In this document: one piece after another, positions 33,063 to 42,126 of the stretch
Position numbering within the stretch: the first letter of the stretch is position 1
Layout of the letters: each line of letters begins with the position of its first letter
Assembly (NCBI GenBank): GCA_009929795.1
Contig: RZZR01000007.1
Span: forward strand, 1-43,473
Direction of reading: 5' to 3'
Length of the DNA stretch: 43,473 nt
Source: Deltaproteobacteria bacterium
GTDB lineage: Bacteria; Desulfobacterota; Desulfovibrionia; Desulfovibrionales; Desulfomicrobiaceae
The notes under the pieces: generated by a model
Database searches by the model: none
Seen by the model: the letters and a program-made list of their open reading frames with translations, nothing else
Told to the model about the DNA's origin: nothing
Translations under genes and position numbers: made by a program

Positions 33063-33826
33063 TGGTTCGCCCCTCCATGCACGATCTTCACGACGGACTC
33101 CAAGGCCGCCTTGGGATCGGTCTGCTGAAAAATATTCCGGCCGATGCTGACTCCGCGGACTCCGGTCTCCATGATCTCACAAAGCTGTGCCTGAAAGGAC
33201 GCAAAATCGGCCTGTCTCGGCCCTCCGGCGACGATCACCGGCACTGGACAATGCTCCACGGCCCTGGAAAAGCTCTCTTTGTGACCAGAATACGGGACCT
33301 TGATGAGATCGGCGCCGATCTCGGCCCCCAGACGGATGCAATGAGCCACCAGTGAGGAGTCCGACTCGTTCACGATCTGTCCCCCCCGGGCATAGATCAT
33401 GGCCAAGACCGGCAGGCCCAACTGATGGGCGTCCTCGACGACCATGCCGAAATCTGCCAGCATCCTGTCCTCGAAATCGTTGCCGATGTTGACGTGGACG
33501 GACACCGCATCGGCTCCGGCCCGCAGTGCCTCCGGCACCGAGCAGACCAGGGCCTTGGCGTAGGGCGGGATGCCGTGTCTTGTTCCGGCCGAAAGGTGAA
33601 GAATGAGCCCAAGACGCGGCGGGATAGATTGCAGATAGGCTTGAGCCATGCCCCTGTGGAGAATAACTCCCTGGATAGGGCATCCTTTGAGCACGTCAAA
33701 AATCGTCTTCGGATTCTCGAATCCGGGCAAGCTCCCCTCGCTGACGCCATGATCCAGAGGCAGGAGAACCGCTCGACCGCTCTTGGGGTCAAAAAAACGC
33801 TCAAGCTTCCATTTCCAACTCTTCAT
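33059..33826 (-). CDS. Class I aldolase / 2-amino-3,7-dideoxy-D-threo-hept-6-ulosonate synthase-like
   Basis: A 255-residue TIM-barrel enzyme of the archaeal-type class I FBP aldolase/ADH synthase family. Catalytic positions are Asp25 in LPLDHGVSEG, Tyr145 in AMIYARGG and the Schiff-base Lys176 in LIKVPYSG. VIVAGGPRQ binds phosphate. The start at 33826 has GGAGGAATTT before it; extending upstream adds an unrelated tail. Homologues act either as fructose-bisphosphate aldolase or in the alternative shikimate route with dehydroquinate synthase II. No such partner is adjacent here; a small unknown gene overlaps instead. Which activity applies cannot be read from the sequence. Confidence 0.82.
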   Translation of the reverse strand: MKSWKWKLERFFDPKSGRAVLLPLDHGVSEGSLPGFENPKTIFDVLKGCPIQGVILHRGMAQAYLQSIPPRLGLILHLSAGTRHGIPPYAKALVCSVPEALRAGADAVSVHVNIGNDFEDRMLADFGMVVEDAHQLGLPVLAMIYARGGQIVNESDSSLVAHCIRLGAEIGADLIKVPYSGHKESFSRAVEHCPVPVIVAGGPRQADFASFQAQLCEIMETGVRGVSIGRNIFQQTDPKAALESVVKIVHGGANQ

Positions 33827-33887
33827 ATCCAAATTCCTCCATTCAAAGGAGATGATGCGTCGACCAAATCCGGCCGTCGCCAAGTCT

Positions 33888-35114
33888 TCACGGTCCGATC
33901 AGACATCTCCGGCCTTTGCGCTGCAGCCAAGCCAGACCCAGGCCCCGCCAATAGAGGCCCGGGAAGGCCGGTGTCTTAGGACCGCAAGGAAGGCTCGATC
34001 CGCTCAAAAGGGCCCTGACTCCCTCCAATTCGTCTAAAAGGACCCCTTCTTCCATGCTCCCGGGCAACAGAGTCCGAAGGCAGGAGGCCGGAGCCAAGCC
34101 GGAACCGGTCATTCGGCCCAGAAGGGTCCCCTTCCATTTATACGGACCGGGCAAAACATCAAGGGCCGGGCCGGGCCGGAAAAAAACCCGGCCCTGATCG
34201 ATCACAGTATCTCCAGGCGGTAGTACGATCCCCGGACCAAGCCCTCGGGTCTCGTCGGCTGCTGAACGAGCCCTGGTTTGAGGCCGAGAATCGGCATCGA
34301 TGACCGCGCATGTTTTTTTCCCCAGCAGAGCCACGAAAAACCCCTGGGATCCCGAGGCCTGGCCGTCCACGGTCAGGGTCCCCAATTGTGGATCCGATCT
34401 GCCGACGACACCCTGAAAAACGGGCACCTCGCATCCTTCGAGGCCCAATTCAGCCACGGCCCATTCAACCTGACGCTCGTTCTCCTCGGGATTCGTCGTG
34501 CAGGTCGAATAGACCAGCCTTCCACCCGGGGCCAGAAGGGCCGCGGCCCGGGCCAGAATCCGACGCTGAAGGACCCGAAGAACCGTGGTCTTCTCCGCCG
34601 GCCAAAGTTCGCGAATGCCGGGGTGACGCGATTCTGTCCCCCACCCGCTACAGGGGACGTCGCAGAGAATGAAGGGCCATCGACCGTCGAGCAGGGGAAT
34701 CGATTCCCCGGGATACGAGGAGCAGACCACGTTCAGGTGGCTCATCCGCCGCATGTTGGCCTGCAGGGTAACCATGCGGGTCCGATTGGGCTCGTTGGCC
34801 ACCACCAGCCCCTCCGGGCCGACCATCTGGGCCAGCATACCGGTCTTGCCTCCCGGACTGGCGCACATGTCTAAAACGACGGATCCGGAAGTGGGGGCCA
34901 GGGCCAGCGGCGGGAGCATGGACGACTGATCCTGGATGTAGAGAAATCCGAAGCGAGCGGCCAGTGACCCGCCCAGTGAAAACGGTTCACGCCCCAGGAT
35001 TCGCCCGAGGGCCCACAAAGGCATGGATTCAAACTCGAAGCCCTCAGCCCGGAGAAGACTCTCGACCGGCCCGATCTGTTCCGGATCGCAGACCAGACGA
35101 AAAAAACGCCTCAC
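33888..35114 (-). CDS. rRNA cytosine-C5 methyltransferase (RsmB/RsmF family)
   Basis: A 408-residue NOL1/NOP2/Sun-type methyltransferase. The lead motif IQDQSSMLPP, the SAM motif VLDMCASPGGKTG (about 85-97), the CDVPCSGWGT catalytic-Cys motif and the second catalytic YSTCTTNPEENE are all in place. The C-terminal 140 residues, with a KWKGTLLGRMTGSG segment, suit the RsmF-type substrate-binding part. It should methylate a cytosine of 16S rRNA, or tRNA in related members. The gene is on the same strand as the aldolase-like gene, 61 bases before it. Confidence 0.9.
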   Translation of the reverse strand: MRRFFRLVCDPEQIGPVESLLRAEGFEFESMPLWALGRILGREPFSLGGSLAARFGFLYIQDQSSMLPPLALAPTSGSVVLDMCASPGGKTGMLAQMVGPEGLVVANEPNRTRMVTLQANMRRMSHLNVVCSSYPGESIPLLDGRWPFILCDVPCSGWGTESRHPGIRELWPAEKTTVLRVLQRRILARAAALLAPGGRLVYSTCTTNPEENERQVEWAVAELGLEGCEVPVFQGVVGRSDPQLGTLTVDGQASGSQGFFVALLGKKTCAVIDADSRPQTRARSAADETRGLGPGIVLPPGDTVIDQGRVFFRPGPALDVLPGPYKWKGTLLGRMTGSGLAPASCLRTLLPGSMEEGVLLDELEGVRALLSGSSLPCGPKTPAFPGLYWRGLGLAWLQRKGRRCLIGP

Positions 35115-35156
35115 TTCAAACTACCGATGTCCGGGAATCTCGGCCCGCTTGGCCCA

Positions 35157-36296
35157 TCACGACCCGGCCCCGGAAGTCAAATTCACCGGCTCGGAGCCTT
35201 GTCCCCCATCTGTGGGCGGACGCTGGCCCCAATCCAAAGTTTGGGTCAGAAGCCCTTCGTTCTCCAGATAGGCCAGAATGGCCGTGGCACCGACCAGGGT
35301 CACCCTGGAAAACCGGTCCAGATCGACCATCAGCATAGGCACCCCACGATATCCGGAGAATCTGAAATAATCTTTGGCACGGCTTATCCTCTCATCCTTG
35401 GCCGGATTGATCCGCGTCTTGGGGGGCTCATCCCCCATCTCCATCTCCAAAATGGCCAGGAAGGGATTCTCCATTGTCGCGTTGGAGGCCAGAAAATGGG
35501 CGATGCGGGACAGGTCGCGGGGCTTGTTGTCCATGATGTGGAAGGACCAAGGAAAATCGCCCAGGTCGTTGACAGACAGATTGCCCAGGACCTTGGCGCA
35601 ATGCCCGCAGTGAAGACTGACGAAGAGGTGGAAGGAAGGGTATTCTGTCCACGGATCGCCACCTTCGGGCCATTCCAGAAAGGATGTCTGCTCGAGCCTT
35701 GGGGGAATGGGGTCGAGCTTGAGGATCGTGTTGGCCGCGAACCCCGATGTCCAGATAGACAGGCCCAAAAGGACCACGGCCACGGATTTTCGGGCCAGGC
35801 CATACTGGAGGAGAATCAAAAACAACCCCAGGCCGATAGCGATGCAGAGCTGACATCTCTCGCCCAGCCCCATGAACTGAAACCCGAGAAGGGCCCCGTC
35901 AAATGCCAGGGCCCCAAGCAAGGCCATGGCGAACATGGGCCAAAGAAAAGACGTTCTGTAGCGGCCGGCGAAAAAAGCAAGAAGCCAGAGGAGCAGGAAA
36001 AAAACCGCTCCGGCCTGGGTCAGGGCCAGCTCTCCCCATCGCACGTATTCCCCCACCACCTCGCAGGACAAGGTTGTGCACATTCCCCGGCCCTGGGAGA
36101 CCGTCATCCATACGTCGACCGACAGGGCCAGGGCCATGCCGGCAATGAAAATCAGGAGAAAAAATTGTGCACTCAGCACCCGTCTCTTCAGAAACCGCCA
36201 AGGCCCCCCGGCACGATCCCCTGGGGATGTCTTGCCGTCCACAACGATGCGGTCTGACTCACACGACTCGGAGTGGGTCCACTCTGGATATCTCAT
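35157..36296 (-). CDS. Vitamin K epoxide reductase-thioredoxin fusion
   Basis: A 379-residue membrane protein. The VKOR domain has four to five helices (about 45-190), with Cys73 and Cys78 in the outer loop (CTTLSC) and the CxxC Cys148/Cys151 in ERCQLC, which carry electrons to quinone. The thioredoxin-like domain (about 215-350) has its own active site C230-G-H-C233. Such fusions make disulfide bonds in exported proteins, replacing DsbA/DsbB. The ATG overlaps the stop of the MscS gene by four bases. An atypical hydrophilic N-terminus of about 35 residues precedes the first helix. Confidence 0.9.
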   Translation of the reverse strand: MRYPEWTHSESCESDRIVVDGKTSPGDRAGGPWRFLKRRVLSAQFFLLIFIAGMALALSVDVWMTVSQGRGMCTTLSCEVVGEYVRWGELALTQAGAVFFLLLWLLAFFAGRYRTSFLWPMFAMALLGALAFDGALLGFQFMGLGERCQLCIAIGLGLFLILLQYGLARKSVAVVLLGLSIWTSGFAANTILKLDPIPPRLEQTSFLEWPEGGDPWTEYPSFHLFVSLHCGHCAKVLGNLSVNDLGDFPWSFHIMDNKPRDLSRIAHFLASNATMENPFLAILEMEMGDEPPKTRINPAKDERISRAKDYFRFSGYRGVPMLMVDLDRFSRVTLVGATAILAYLENEGLLTQTLDWGQRPPTDGGQGSEPVNLTSGAGS

Positions 36297-37375
36297 TGAC
36301 TCTCGTCCTTAGGCAGGGTTTTCACGTGTACGTCTCGCTGCGGAAACGGAATTTCAATGCCTTCGGCCAGAAACCTCTTGTATACGTCGGTGTTGAGGAG
36401 ATGGGTGACTTTCCCCCGCATGACCGGCCTCTCGACCCAGCAGAGCAGCTCGTGGTCGAGGCTGGAATCTCCGAAGGCCCGAAAGCGGACCCGGGGCTCC
36501 GGGGTTCGACAGACCTCTGGGCGATTCAGGGCCACATCCATCAGGACCTTGTGGACCTTGTCAATGTCAGAGCCGTAGGCCACGCCAACCTTGATACGAA
36601 TCCGATATTTTTCGGAAGGGCCGCCGGCCTCATTGATGATCTTGGTGTTGCCCATGATGGCGTTGGGCACGGTGATCTCGACGTCGTCTCTGGTCAGCAT
36701 TCGGGTACTTCGAATGCCGATGTGGGTCACCTCTCCCCGTTCCCCCGAGTCGAGTTCGATGAAATCCCCGATCTTGTACGGGGCGTCGGCCAGGATAAAA
36801 ACGCCGGCGAACAGATTGGCCAGGGTATCCTTGGCCGCGAAGGAAATGGCCAGGCCGACGATGCCGGCCGAAGCCATCCAGGCCGTGACGTTTATGTCCC
36901 AGGCCAAGCAGACAAAATACGCGGCCAGGGCCACCAGGAGGATCATCAAAAGATTCTTGAACAATGGCAGAGTCCGGGCCTGGATGAAGGAGCGCTCTTC
37001 TCCGTCCCGGCTGAGAGCCGTCAGGGCCACCTGGACGAATCGGGCTGCGGCCAGGCTCCAAATGAAAATGGCCATGGTCTTCAGTAGAGCCAGGGCCACT
37101 CCGGCCAGGGTCTCGGATAGATCCAGCCTGTCCTTGGCCAAGGCCAGACCGAACAGCATGATGCTAACAAAAATGGGCTTGTGGACGATGGCCAATATCT
37201 GATCGTCCAGAGCGATCCTGGTCTTGACCAGCCATCTTTGCAGCACCCGAGTCATGAGCACGTCCGCGATCTTGGCCATCCCACCAAAGGCCAGAACAAT
37301 CAGGGCGGCTTGAACGAGCGGATTGGGAGAGACTCCCGACAGCAGGTCGATCACATGCCCGAGTCTATCATCCAT
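36293..37375 (-). CDS. Small-conductance mechanosensitive channel (MscS family)
   Basis: A 360-residue MscS-type channel that relieves osmotic pressure. Four to five helices cover residues 20-190. The pore helix and beta-domain region is clear: SAGIVGLAISFAAKDTLANL and AGVFILADAPYKIGDFIELD, then GERGEVTHIGIRSTRM. The alpha-beta C-domain follows (about 270-350). It is the first gene of a pair with the VKOR fusion. The upstream region toward the outer-membrane protein gene holds 29 bases only, so it may belong to that longer unit. Confidence 0.93.
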   Translation of the reverse strand: MDDRLGHVIDLLSGVSPNPLVQAALIVLAFGGMAKIADVLMTRVLQRWLVKTRIALDDQILAIVHKPIFVSIMLFGLALAKDRLDLSETLAGVALALLKTMAIFIWSLAAARFVQVALTALSRDGEERSFIQARTLPLFKNLLMILLVALAAYFVCLAWDINVTAWMASAGIVGLAISFAAKDTLANLFAGVFILADAPYKIGDFIELDSGERGEVTHIGIRSTRMLTRDDVEITVPNAIMGNTKIINEAGGPSEKYRIRIKVGVAYGSDIDKVHKVLMDVALNRPEVCRTPEPRVRFRAFGDSSLDHELLCWVERPVMRGKVTHLLNTDVYKRFLAEGIEIPFPQRDVHVKTLPKDESQ

Positions 37376-37404
37376 GGTCTCGTCCCCTCAGGATGTTTTC
37401 GCGG

Positions 37405-38286
37405 TCAGAATTCATACGAGATGTTCAGGCTTCCTCCCCAGCCGTTGTCGAGCCTATGCCGATCATGGGTCGTTCCGTCATTCTTGTAGACCACGAGTTT
37501 GCGCTGGAAGAGAAATTCCGGTCCGGCCGTGACCGTCAAACCTTCGATCGGAGCATAATCGGCCCAAAGTCCCAGACTCATGGTCTTGGTCTCCAGATAG
37601 CCGCCATCCTTGATAGGACTGCCGTCGGCCAGTCGATAGGTCAGCGTGTCCCATGCGTAGCGCAGCCGAGCCTGCCATTCGTCGTTCCATCTCCATGCCG
37701 CCTGGGTTCTGGGAAAGCCGAGGCTCAAGGAGGGCCCGCTCTGGGCGAACTGGTTCCAGTTGACCCCGACAAGAGGAAACGCCACCACGTTCACCTTGCT
37801 GGCCACGGCCATGGCCCCGAACATGGCCTGCCATTCCTGGTTCCAGAACCAGGTCAGAGCCCCACCTCCGGCCAGCCCCAGAGAACCGCTCGTCTGCTCT
37901 TCGAATCCGGCATAGACTCCGCCCAGGAGCATGTACCCCAAACGCTCGGAAAACATGCCATCGTACCGGGCCTTGAGCCCTACGCTATGAAGGTCGTTGA
38001 CCGGATTCCTGCTCCGCTCGTCAAAGGGAAGCTTGTCCGTATCCGACCACCCGAGCGTCAGATGATCGTAGCTCAGGGTGAAATACTTCCATGTCAGTTC
38101 CACCCCGGCCGTGGTCATCTCCACTTCGCCCTCGTCGCCATTCAGTGCGGCCTTGGCCCGGTATCCTCCGGTGGCCTCGATCTTCCAGTCCGTGCCCTGA
38201 CCTTGGGCCTTGGCCTGCCCAGCCGGAAAACCTAGAAAAAAGGCCGCCAGAAACACAACCGTGGCCAGTTTCGCTTTCGACATCAT
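37405..38286 (-). CDS. Putative outer-membrane beta-barrel protein
   Basis: A 293-residue exported protein. The signal peptide runs to about 27 (GFPAGQAKA). Alternating aromatic strands follow throughout (YFTLSYDHLTLGWS, LGYMLLGGVYAG, WQAMFGAMAVASKVNVVAF). The last residues, LNISYEF, end in Phe, which is the usual signature for BAM-assembled outer-membrane proteins. No known family was recognised; the closest general type is a small barrel of porin or MipA/OmpW-like kind. It overlaps the nitroreductase gene by ATGA (38283-38286). Confidence 0.8.
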   Translation of the reverse strand: MMSKAKLATVVFLAAFFLGFPAGQAKAQGQGTDWKIEATGGYRAKAALNGDEGEVEMTTAGVELTWKYFTLSYDHLTLGWSDTDKLPFDERSRNPVNDLHSVGLKARYDGMFSERLGYMLLGGVYAGFEEQTSGSLGLAGGGALTWFWNQEWQAMFGAMAVASKVNVVAFPLVGVNWNQFAQSGPSLSLGFPRTQAAWRWNDEWQARLRYAWDTLTYRLADGSPIKDGGYLETKTMSLGLWADYAPIEGLTVTAGPEFLFQRKLVVYKNDGTTHDRHRLDNGWGGSLNISYEF

Positions 38287-38819
38287 ATTTCCCCGGTGTA
38301 CTGTTCATTGTGGATGCGATCCCAGGCCAATTTGGAGGTATCATGACCGGGAAGAGCCCTGTCCGGTCTTCCGATGGCCACCATGGCCAGGACCTGGAGC
38401 CGGCCGGGCACGCCAATGGTCTCTCGGACGACGCTCTCAGCCAATCGGCCGTCGGCGTGGAAACGTTTACGGACCTGGATCCAGCAGGAACCCAGCCCCA
38501 GGTTTTGGGCCGATAGGTGGACAATCAGGGCGGCGATGGAGCAGTCCTCAATCCAGACATCGCAGCGGGCCTCGTCGCCGCAGATCACCACCCCCAAGGC
38601 GGCATCGGCCAGGAACGAGGCACCGTGGGCTTTGCATCGCGAAAGATCCCGCAACGTCTCTCGATTCTGGACGAAGACGAATTCCCATGGGTTCAGGGAC
38701 CGCGAGGAAGGTGACCGAAGCACGGCCTCGCGCAAGATAGCCATCTCCTCGTCCGTCAAGGGCTCACCGGTATAGTTCCGCCCACTGCGGCGAGTCCGTA
38801 AGACCTCTATGAACTCCAT
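38283..38819 (-). CDS. Nitroreductase-family flavoprotein
   Basis: A 178-residue FMN enzyme of the nitroreductase family. MEFIEVLRTRRSGRNYTGE is the family's start with the FMN-binding Arg/Ser. SPSSRSLNPWEFVFV follows (about 37-51), and the end VLAMVAIGRPD carries the usual IGxP strand. The start at 38819 has AAGGAGAAG upstream; a longer open frame has no homology. Members reduce nitro compounds or quinones, so the true substrate is uncertain. It begins 14 bases after the zinc-ribbon membrane protein gene stops. Confidence 0.88.
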   Translation of the reverse strand: MEFIEVLRTRRSGRNYTGEPLTDEEMAILREAVLRSPSSRSLNPWEFVFVQNRETLRDLSRCKAHGASFLADAALGVVICGDEARCDVWIEDCSIAALIVHLSAQNLGLGSCWIQVRKRFHADGRLAESVVRETIGVPGRLQVLAMVAIGRPDRALPGHDTSKLAWDRIHNEQYTGEI

Positions 38820-38833
38820 GATTCTTCTCCTTT

Positions 38834-39562
38834 TCAGTCGAGCCAAAGATCCCGGGCCTCGCGAACCAGAACCGCCGCTCCCCAGACCAAAGCCAACAGG
38901 CAAAGCGCCGCTCCGAAAACATGGACGCCCAGTCCCAGGGCCTCAGCCTGATGCAGCAAGCCCCATTGCGTCAACAAAACATTCCAGTCGTGGTATCCAG
39001 GAACGTCCCGGCCGGTGACACCGCCCAGAAGCATCAGTTGCTGGACCCGGCCATCGGCCACGTACGGGGCCACGTCAAGCAGGCTTTCCCCGGCCCACCA
39101 CAGGCCCACGACTGCCCCGAAAGCGTCCTCGGTCCTCAGAAGCAGGACTAGGCAGCAGACCAGTGGAACCAAAACCTGCATCAGACTCCCACCCAGCACG
39201 GTCATTGTCCGGCCTAGGGGGATGAAGACGATGTGCCCGGCCTCGTGAAAGACGAGGTTCACTCCATGGAGCCAGGACGACCCGGCCGTGTTTGAGGCCA
39301 CCGGAGCCAAGACGAACAGAGCTGTCAAAACCAAGAGAACTGCCAGCAATAGGGCCCTCAGCGCCCAGGACACCGGGTTGACGTCAACCCTCTCAGGCAT
39401 GAGGCGCCCCCAAAAGGAACTCCAGGCCCGGTTGTCGTTCCGGACTTGGGATTCGGCCTTCATTTCGGCCAGAAATTCCCTGTACCGGACAAACACGACG
39501 CCGCATCGGGGACACTCTTCCCGGCCTTCGGAAACCTGCGCCCGGCATTTTGGGCATTTCAT
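38834..39562 (-). CDS. Zinc-ribbon membrane protein with HEAGH metalloprotease-like motif
   Basis: A 242-residue protein. A zinc ribbon opens it (Cys3, Cys6, Cys17 and Cys20, MKCPKC and CPRC). A hydrophilic linker runs to about 62, followed by about five membrane helices. The second membrane part contains HEAGH at residues 106-110, the metal motif of M50-type site-2 proteases. The second M50 motif (NxxPxxPLDGG) is not seen, and the DW in the loop GYHDWN is only a possible third ligand. Whether it cleaves proteins is open. The gene follows the aminotransferase by nine bases, in the same direction. Confidence 0.75.
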   Translation of the reverse strand: MKCPKCRAQVSEGREECPRCGVVFVRYREFLAEMKAESQVRNDNRAWSSFWGRLMPERVDVNPVSWALRALLLAVLLVLTALFVLAPVASNTAGSSWLHGVNLVFHEAGHIVFIPLGRTMTVLGGSLMQVLVPLVCCLVLLLRTEDAFGAVVGLWWAGESLLDVAPYVADGRVQQLMLLGGVTGRDVPGYHDWNVLLTQWGLLHQAEALGLGVHVFGAALCLLALVWGAAVLVREARDLWLD

Positions 39563-39571
39563 GGACGTTCG

Positions 39572-40747
39572 TCAGATCCGCTCGAAATATCGGCCTAGCC
39601 TCTCCAATCCTTCCCGGATCCGGGCCAGGGAGTTGGCATAGGACAGACGGATGCAGCCCTCCCCGCCGGGGCCGAAATCCACTCCCGGAGTCACGCCCAC
39701 TCCGGCCCGCTCGAGGATGTCCCGGCACAGGGCCAGGGAACTGCCTTTGAACTTGGCGGCCATTTCCGGCACGGGAATGAAGACGTAGAAGGCCCCGGTG
39801 GGCCTGGCCGGAAGATGAAAGCCCATAACCTGGAGGGTGTCGATCATGAAGCGTCGTCGCTCGTCGTAGACGGCCCGCATCCGGGCCACGTCCCGGGCGG
39901 CCTCCCGGAGGGCGGTCACGCCGGCCCATTGGGCCATGCTGTTGGCGCAGATGAACAGGTTCTGGGCCAGGCAGCGCATGGCCGAAACGGCCCAGTCCGG
40001 AACAACGACGTAGCCTAGCCGAAATCCCGTCATGGCGAAGGCCTTGGAAAAACCATTCAGGACAAAGGCCTGGTCGTCGAACTCCAAAAGGCTGCGCTCC
40101 TCGCCCTCGTAGATCAGCCCGTGATAGATCTCGTCGGACACAAGAATGAAGCGCCGATCCCTGGCCAGCCTGGCCAGGTCGGTCATGGTCTGGGTATCCA
40201 GAACCGTGCCCGTCGGGTTGGCCGGAGAGTTGACCACAACTGCCCGGACGCGACCGCCTTCGGCATCGAGCTTGACAATCAGGTCGGAAATATCGAGGCG
40301 GTAGCCCTTTTCGGGCCGAAGCGGCACGGTCACCGGCTCGCCTCCGGCCAGACGGATGAAATTGGCGTAGCAGGCGTACCCGGGGTCGGTGATGACCACC
40401 TTGTCTCCCGGTTCCAGCAGGGCCGTGAAAACCAGAAGCATGGCCGGTGACGTTCCCTGGGTGACAAATATCCGCCCAGGATCCAGGGCCAGGCCATGGG
40501 CCCCGCCGTATCTCCCGGCAATGATCTCCCGGAGTTCGATGATGCCCTGACTGTGCGTGTAGTGGGTCCGGCCCTCGGCCAGTGCCCGACAGGCCGCAGC
40601 CTTGATGCACTCGGGCGTTTCGAAATCGGGTTCGCCGATCTCGAGGTGGACGATGTCCCGGCCTTCGCGCTCCAAGGCGTGGGCCCGCTCTAGAATGTCC
40701 ATGACCAGAAAGGAACTCGTTTTTGCGGCCCGGTCGCACACCTTCAT
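39572..40747 (-). CDS. Class I/II PLP aminotransferase
   Basis: A 391-residue aspartate/aromatic aminotransferase-like enzyme (fold type I). Key motifs are the LEIGEPDFETPE start, TQGTSPAMLL, NSPANPTGTV (about 175), SDEIYHGLIYEG and the PLP-lysine site LNGFSKAFAMTGFRLGY (about 235). The Arg binding the substrate carboxylate is in CIRLSYANS. The start at 40747 has AAGGAGA upstream. The amino donor and acceptor are not deducible; the group includes aspartate, alanine and LL-DAP aminotransferases. It follows the RlmI-like gene by 13 bases. Confidence 0.9.
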   Translation of the reverse strand: MKVCDRAAKTSSFLVMDILERAHALEREGRDIVHLEIGEPDFETPECIKAAACRALAEGRTHYTHSQGIIELREIIAGRYGGAHGLALDPGRIFVTQGTSPAMLLVFTALLEPGDKVVITDPGYACYANFIRLAGGEPVTVPLRPEKGYRLDISDLIVKLDAEGGRVRAVVVNSPANPTGTVLDTQTMTDLARLARDRRFILVSDEIYHGLIYEGEERSLLEFDDQAFVLNGFSKAFAMTGFRLGYVVVPDWAVSAMRCLAQNLFICANSMAQWAGVTALREAARDVARMRAVYDERRRFMIDTLQVMGFHLPARPTGAFYVFIPVPEMAAKFKGSSLALCRDILERAGVGVTPGVDFGPGGEGCIRLSYANSLARIREGLERLGRYFERI

Positions 40748-40760
40748 GGCCGTATCTCCT

Positions 40761-41960
40761 TCAATCCACGGCCAGGACCAGGCCCTTGAGGTATTCACCT
40801 TCGGGAAAGGCCAAATCCACCGGATGGTCCGCCGCCTGGGTCATCCGTCCGACGATTCTCACCCGGCGGCCGGAATCCAGGGCCGCCCCGGCCACGATCT
40901 TTTGGAACAAGGAGGCGTCAACTAGGCCCGAGCAGGAAAAGGTGATGACGAATCCCCCAGGCCTGGCCAGACCCATGGCCAGCAAATTAATATCCTTGTA
41001 TCCTCGTGCGGCCCGCTCCACGTGGGCCTTGGAGTCGGCGAACTTGGGTGGATCGAGAATAACCAGGTCGAAGCGCCGCCCCTCGGCACGATAGGCACGA
41101 AGTCGGCTGAACACGTCGGCCTCCTCGTACTCACTTGCTCCTAAAAACCCGTTCAGGTCCGACGAGGCCCGGCAGAGATCCAGGGCCTCGGCCGAGCTGT
41201 CGAGATGGACGACTCTCCCGGATCCGGCGGCAAGGGCGGCCAGGCCGAATCCTCCGCTGTAAGAAAAGCAATTCAGGACTTCCCCGCCGGAATGAACGAA
41301 ACGCCCCATGGCCGCCCGATTCTCGCGCTGGTCGAGATAGAAACCGGTCTTGTGTCCCTTGCGGACATCCACCAGGAACCGTAACCCATTTTCCACGATC
41401 TCGATCCGTGCCGGAGGCTCCGCCCCGGCCAGCAGACCAGCCCGGGGCTGCAGGCCTTCCTTCCGCCGGACCTCGGCCTCGGACCGTTCATATATTCCGT
41501 CCCAAGGTCCGAGACCGGAAAGGCCCTCCACGACGGTTTCCCGCCAAGCCTCTGCCCCGGCCGAAAGAAACGAGACGACCAGAAAACCATCATAGCGGTC
41601 CACGACGAGCCCGGGCAGTCCGTCGGATTCGGCGTTAACCAGTCGAATTCCCGGAGCCTTGCTTGCGGAGACAAGGCCTGTCCTGGCCCGGACGGCAGCC
41701 TCCAGCCTGCGGCGAAAAAAGGCCGTGTCCACGGATTCCTCAGGATCGAAACTCCAGATTCGGGCCCGGATCTGAGATGCCGGAGACCAGGCCGCCCAAG
41801 CCAGAAAATTGCCCCGACTGTCGAGAACCCTGATGGTGTCGCCATGGCCGGGAATGCCCATGACCTCCTGTACGGCCCCGGAAAAAATCCAGGGATGTCT
41901 TCTGAGCAGGGATTTCTCCCGTCCGGCCTTGAGCCGGATCGAACAGACCTCGTTTTCCAT
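40761..41960 (-). CDS. Class I SAM-dependent rRNA methyltransferase (RlmI-like)
   Basis: A 399-residue methyltransferase of the RlmI/RlmK (YccW) group. The N-terminal PUA-type domain has LLRRHPWIFSGAV (about 18-30). The SAM motif is NCFSYSGGFGLAALAAG (about 235), and VILDPPKFADSK (about 305) is the DPPxF motif of the family. VITFSCSGLVD matches the C-terminal Cys loop. Homologues modify a cytosine in 23S rRNA. The gene starts the aminotransferase/membrane-protein/nitroreductase/OMP run; the promoter was not identified. Confidence 0.92.
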   Translation of the reverse strand: MENEVCSIRLKAGREKSLLRRHPWIFSGAVQEVMGIPGHGDTIRVLDSRGNFLAWAAWSPASQIRARIWSFDPEESVDTAFFRRRLEAAVRARTGLVSASKAPGIRLVNAESDGLPGLVVDRYDGFLVVSFLSAGAEAWRETVVEGLSGLGPWDGIYERSEAEVRRKEGLQPRAGLLAGAEPPARIEIVENGLRFLVDVRKGHKTGFYLDQRENRAAMGRFVHSGGEVLNCFSYSGGFGLAALAAGSGRVVHLDSSAEALDLCRASSDLNGFLGASEYEEADVFSRLRAYRAEGRRFDLVILDPPKFADSKAHVERAARGYKDINLLAMGLARPGGFVITFSCSGLVDASLFQKIVAGAALDSGRRVRIVGRMTQAADHPVDLAFPEGEYLKGLVLAVD

Positions 41961-42126
41961 GATCGCATTGTTCCTGGCTGTAATGTTAAGAAAACCTTAT
42001 CTGGCAGTCCGTTCAAAAAACCCAAGCAAAAGGAGCAAAAAATTCAGTGTTGAATCGAAATTTTTTGGTGCGCAAATTCCTGAGCCTTTTGCGGTGACCC
42101 GAAAATTGGGATTCTTCAATAAATTG

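Noticed and set aside
41961-42126. Possible small gene or RNA in the 166-base gap
   Set aside because: No start with ribosome site, no tRNA-like fold and no terminator were seen.
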